Positions 6,485 to 8,884 of a stretch of DNA of 8,884 nt are shown piece after piece. The notes below the pieces were generated by a model. That model did no database searches, was not told the DNA's origin, and saw nothing but the letters and a program-made list of their open reading frames with translations. The stretch's first letter is position 1. The number at the start of each line of letters is the position of its first letter. This stretch comes from JAADHY01 sp964428935 (GTDB lineage: Bacteria > Planctomycetota > Planctomycetia > Planctomycetales > Planctomycetaceae), in the NCBI GenBank assembly GCA_964428935.1, contig CAYSAG010000212.1, positions 1 through 8,884 of the forward strand, read 5' to 3'. Position numbers and translations under genes: made by a program.

Positions 6485-6532
6485 TTTCGAAGCGTCAAAG
6501 ACGTAGATTAGAGAGGGCGGACGCGTTCGAAA
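6485..6532 (+). promoter_or_regulatory. Bulged inverted repeat around a possible sigma-gene promoter element
   Basis: TTTCGAA-GCGTC (6485-6496) mirrors GACGC-g-TTCGAAA (6520-6532): 12 pairs with one bulged base, separated by 23 bases. Each arm contains the palindrome TTCGAA, and the two copies start 40 bases apart. The spacer contains TAGATT (6504-6509), a possible -10 element. The only -35-like sequence, TTGGCA (6479-6484), is at a long 19-base spacing, so the promoter call is weak. The symmetry itself is clear. It may be an operator pair or an RNA stem in the sigma-factor leader. Confidence 0.4.
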
Positions 6533-6561
6533 GGAATGGAAGTTGCAGGCTGTCTCCACCT

Positions 6562-6601
6562 GCCCCCGGGTCTGCCACGCAGGCCCGTGGCGGGTCGGGG
6601 C
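6562..6601 (+). repeat. Leader hairpin 1 of the sigma gene
   Basis: GCCACG (6574-6579) pairs perfectly with CGTGGC (6586-6591) over a 6-base loop. An outer GCCCC (6562-6566) pairs with GGGGC (6597-6601) across an internal loop. If transcription starts near the inverted repeat at 6485-6532, this lies in the mRNA leader. Confidence 0.35.
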
Positions 6602-6619
6602 GGCACAGTGATGCGAAGG

Positions 6620-6647
6620 GCGATGGCGTGGGGAGTGTCACGCCCGC
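6620..6647 (+). repeat. Leader hairpin 2 of the sigma gene
   Basis: GGCGTG (6625-6630) pairs with CACGCC (6639-6644) over loop GGGAGTGT. A further GCG/CGC (6620-6622 with 6645-6647) forms after a 2-base bulge. It ends 24 bases before the ATG at 6672 and leaves the GAGGG ribosome binding site free. It could modulate translation. Confidence 0.35.
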
Positions 6648-6671
6648 TCAGACAAGACAGTTGAGGGAATC

Positions 6672-8348
6672 ATGGTTCAGATCGTCGAAGCCCGATACAG
6701 GACCGCCGAGATTGGCGAGCTGGCCGCACAACAGGTTAGGTACGCACCGATCCGTGTGCGGCTGATGCAGATCGACCGGGCTGAGAAACTGCTGGACCGG
6801 ATCGATCCCAACGGTCAGTACCGTTATCAGGACATTTGCAAGTCAATCACTTCGTACAAGCCGGAGCTGCACGCAGACTCGGTCATCAGCGGGCGCGATG
6901 CCCTGCACGACTTGCGGTGCTTCATTGAAGACCTGTCGGCCAGCGCCGACTTGCCGGTCGAGGAGGTGGGTGAGCCGGTGCTGACCGTTCAGGACGTCAG
7001 TCGTCTGTACAACGTGTCGATCAAGACCGTTGACCGGTGGCGGGACCGCGGACTGGCCAGTCGCTGGTTCCGCTGGGGAACCCGCAAGCGGCTGGGGTTC
7101 CTCAAATCGACGGTCGACCGGTTTGTGCGGCGACATGCGGCTGAGGTGGAGCGGAGCTCACGCTTCAGCCAACTGACCGATGAGGAGCGACGGGAAATCA
7201 TTCGGAGGGCTCGGAAAATGGCACGGTACGGAGCATGCCCGACGGAAATCAGCCGGCGGATTGCCAAGAAGCTGGGACGGTCTCCGGAGACCGTGCGCTA
7301 CACGTTGCGCGCGTACGACCGGGAGCATCCCGAGTCGGCGGTGTTCCCGAATGCGCAGAGTACGTTGACCGAGGAGCAGAAGCAGGAGATTTTCCAGGCG
7401 TACAAGCGCGGAGTCTCTGTGGCCGACTTGGCGAAAAAGTACGGACGGACTCGGTCCAGCATCTACCGAATCATTTCGGAGGTCCGAGCCAAGCGGGTGC
7501 TGGAGACGCCGATCGAGTACATCTACAGCCCGGAGTTTGATCAACCGGACGCGGAGAAAGTCATCCTGGGTCCGCCTCCGCAGGTTGAGAAAAAGCAAAG
7601 TACGGTCAAGCCTCCGCCCGGGCTGCCTCCGTACTTGGCCAGCCTGTACTCGATCCCGCTGCTGACGCGGGAGGAAGAGGTGTACTACTTCCGGAAGATG
7701 AATTACCTGAAGTACAAGGCGGCCAAGCTGCGCGAGCGGATCGACCCGACTCGGCCGAAGGCTTCGGAGTTGGCCGAGCTGGAGAAGCTGCTGGACGAGG
7801 CCACCGAGATCAAGAACTTCCTGATCCGCAGCAACCTGCGGCTGGTGGTCTCGATCGCCAAGCGGCACATCCGTGCCAACACGAACTTCTTCGAAATGGT
7901 CAGTGACGGAAACATGTCGCTGATCCGCGCCATCGAGAAGTTCGACTACACCAAGGGCAACAAGTTCTCGACTTACGCCAGCTGGGCGATCATGAAGAAC
8001 TACGCTCGGTCGATCCCGGCCGAGCACACGCGGCTGGACCGGTTCCGGACCGGCCACGACGAGATCTTCCAGAACTCGTCGGACGATCGCACCAGCCAGT
8101 ACGAAGAGGAGCTGATCAACCAGCAACAGCGCCAGCTGATCGAGGAGATCTTGGGGCAGCTGGATCCGCGGGAGCGGGACATTATTACGTACCGCTTCGG
8201 GTTGGATTACGGTGAGCCCCAGACGCTGGAGCAGGTCGGTCGGCGGTTCGGCGTCACGAAGGAGCGGATTCGGCAAATCGAGGCCCGGGCGCTCCGGAAG
8301 CTCCGAAAAATCGCTCAGGAGGAAAAGCTGGACGTCCCGGGCGTGTGA
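6672..8348 (+). CDS. Sigma-70 family factor with three N-terminal helix-turn-helix units and reduced domain 3
   Basis: This 558-residue protein is an RNA polymerase sigma subunit. The ATG at 6672 has GAGGG 4 bases upstream. Residues 1-95 have no domain I recognise. HTH 1 at about 103-150 resembles MerR/excisionase types (LTVQDVSRLYNVSIKTVDRW). HTH 2 (about 166-215) and HTH 3 (about 231-273) share a pattern, LT-EE---EI ... GRS--TVRYTL versus GRTRSSIYRI, suggesting an internal duplication. A Pro-rich linker (300-320) leads to a region 1.2-like segment (about 320-350). Region 2 lies at about 378-450 (IKNFLIRSNLRLVVSIAKRH, SDGNMSLIRAIEKFDYTKGN, KFSTYASWAIMKNYARS). Region 4 lies at about 485-550 with the 4.2 helix TLEQVGRRFGVTKERIRQIE. 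Only about 35 residues separate regions 2 and 4, so most of domain 3 is absent, as is an acidic region 1.1. It may be a primary-like or alternative factor whose extra domains bind DNA beside promoters. It ends before a strong terminator and so is probably monocistronic. Confidence 0.95.
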   Translation: MVQIVEARYRTAEIGELAAQQVRYAPIRVRLMQIDRAEKLLDRIDPNGQYRYQDICKSITSYKPELHADSVISGRDALHDLRCFIEDLSASADLPVEEVGEPVLTVQDVSRLYNVSIKTVDRWRDRGLASRWFRWGTRKRLGFLKSTVDRFVRRHAAEVERSSRFSQLTDEERREIIRRARKMARYGACPTEISRRIAKKLGRSPETVRYTLRAYDREHPESAVFPNAQSTLTEEQKQEIFQAYKRGVSVADLAKKYGRTRSSIYRIISEVRAKRVLETPIEYIYSPEFDQPDAEKVILGPPPQVEKKQSTVKPPPGLPPYLASLYSIPLLTREEEVYYFRKMNYLKYKAAKLRERIDPTRPKASELAELEKLLDEATEIKNFLIRSNLRLVVSIAKRHIRANTNFFEMVSDGNMSLIRAIEKFDYTKGNKFSTYASWAIMKNYARSIPAEHTRLDRFRTGHDEIFQNSSDDRTSQYEEELINQQQRQLIEEILGQLDPRERDIITYRFGLDYGEPQTLEQVGRRFGVTKERIRQIEARALRKLRKIAQEEKLDVPGV

Positions 8349-8472
8349 GACTAGGCGTGTCGGAGGAACGCCGAACCGCGTGCCTCTGGTGGCGGGAGCT
8401 TACCGAGTTCAGCCGCCGTCGAGTTGTTCGGAACCAGCGCGGTTGCGGGACGTTAGCAGTGAACTCTGTGTG

Positions 8473-8510
8473 CCGGCGCCGCCTTGCTGTTTGCGGCGCC
8501 GGTTTCTTGT
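8473..8510 (+). terminator. Rho-independent terminator of the sigma gene
   Basis: CCGGCGCCGC (8473-8482) and GCGGCGCCGG (8493-8502) form a perfect 10-bp GC stem with a 10-base loop, followed directly by TTTCTTGT. It lies 124 bases after the sigma-factor stop and before the tRNA promoter. It separates the two transcription units. Confidence 0.85.
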
Positions 8511-8673
8511 AGCCGCTCGGTTTCTCGGTAGCTGGTGGTCGACTCCACATGCCGACCGCTGGCCCACGTCGGGACGCCCGCGTCCGTCCCCGAGTGGCGT
8601 CGCAGCTCACGGTTCGGCGTCGGGAGAGGCCGTCTGTACACCCGAAAGACTGCGGGCGACAGGCATTCCAGAC

Positions 8674-8701
8674 TTGCATCTCGCAACGACGTTGCTATAT
8701 T
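8674..8701 (+). promoter_or_regulatory. tRNA promoter with embedded inverted repeat
   Basis: TATATT (8696-8701) is a good -10 element, and TTGCAT (8674-8679) a modest -35, with a 16-base spacer. Transcription would begin about 25 bases before the tRNA. The spacer holds GCAACG-A-CGTTGC (8683-8695), a perfect 6-1-6 inverted repeat ending right at the -10. Such a position is typical of a repressor or activator site, which is unusual for a tRNA gene. Confidence 0.5.
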
Positions 8702-8732
8702 TTTCGGCCACTTTTCGCCGAGGTGGCTCTGC

Positions 8733-8805
<73 letters not shown>

Positions 8806-8884
8806 CCCAGCGGCCGAGCGAGGCGGGTTGTCCGAGCAAGCGGTCGACGGCTCCGGCTTGCAACAGCGAAATTTTCACGAGCTG

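Larger units (their letters stand above)
5656..6671. other. 1-kb gene-free region before the sigma factor
   Basis: No frame here looks coding: the open ones are Arg/Ser/Ala-rich, overlap one another on both strands, and lack ribosome binding sites or domains. I saw no tmRNA, RNase P RNA or SRP RNA signature. The stretch holds a possible terminator at 5926-5965, a bulged hairpin at 6042-6063, a perfect 8-2-8 inverted repeat at 6317-6334, an AT-richer block (about 6400-6510) that is the likely promoter area of the sigma gene, and a structured leader. An unannotated small RNA is possible, especially between about 5660 and 5965. Confidence 0.5.
8349..8732 (+). other. Intergenic region between sigma factor and tRNA
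   Basis: These 384 bases contain the intrinsic terminator at 8473-8510 and the tRNA promoter at about 8674-8701. The open frames crossing it on both strands are Arg-rich shadows that run into the sigma gene or stop before the tRNA. I see no additional gene. Confidence 0.5.

Noticed and set aside
7158..8276. Long minus-strand open frame opposite the sigma gene
   Set aside because: It is the antisense shadow of the sigma gene, whose domains are unmistakable. Its Leu/Arg/Gln/Val composition is what such shadows produce.

Overview
The window looks like a piece of a Planctomycetota chromosome. It is GC-rich and loosely packed, with only about two thirds of the bases in genes and intergenic gaps up to 1 kb. 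It carries a pilus-type (Tad/CpaC-like) secretin, an OmpA-like lipoprotein, exported Tyr/Pro-rich proteins with no housekeeping function I recognise, and a sigma-70 factor with an unusual helix-turn-helix N-terminus of a kind I associate with planctomycetes. The phylum assignment rests on protein style and memory of related families, not on a search. I cannot place it more finely.

Layout. Positions 1-223 hold no gene I can defend. A minus-strand gene (1282 to 224) encodes an exported 352-residue protein with a CxxC pair, an aromatic block and a C-terminal Gln-rich coiled coil. A 588-base divergent gap with two stable hairpins separates it from a plus-strand gene (1871-2326) for a 151-residue exported CxxC/Tyr-Pro-rich protein. 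Next come the secretin (2765-4837) and, after a 236-base gap holding a strong hairpin, the OmpA-like lipoprotein (5074-5655). About 1 kb without a convincing gene follows (5656-6671), carrying several inverted repeats and a probable promoter/leader. The sigma factor (6672-8348) comes next, then an intrinsic terminator (8473-8510) and a tRNA-Thr(UGU) gene (8733-8805) with its own promoter.

How the genes may work together. The secretin and lipoprotein sit in the order of cpaC-cpaD of Tad pilus loci, and the two CxxC proteins upstream are also predicted to be exported. An envelope or outer-membrane module is therefore the natural reading. No prepilin, ATPase, inner-membrane platform or prepilin peptidase is visible here, so any secretion engine must be encoded elsewhere. 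The sigma factor has three candidate DNA-binding helix-turn-helix units in front of a sigma core that lacks most of domain 3. Its upstream region carries a bulged inverted repeat and a structured leader, which suggests but does not prove autoregulation. It also differs from the secretin in isoleucine codon choice and in GATC density.
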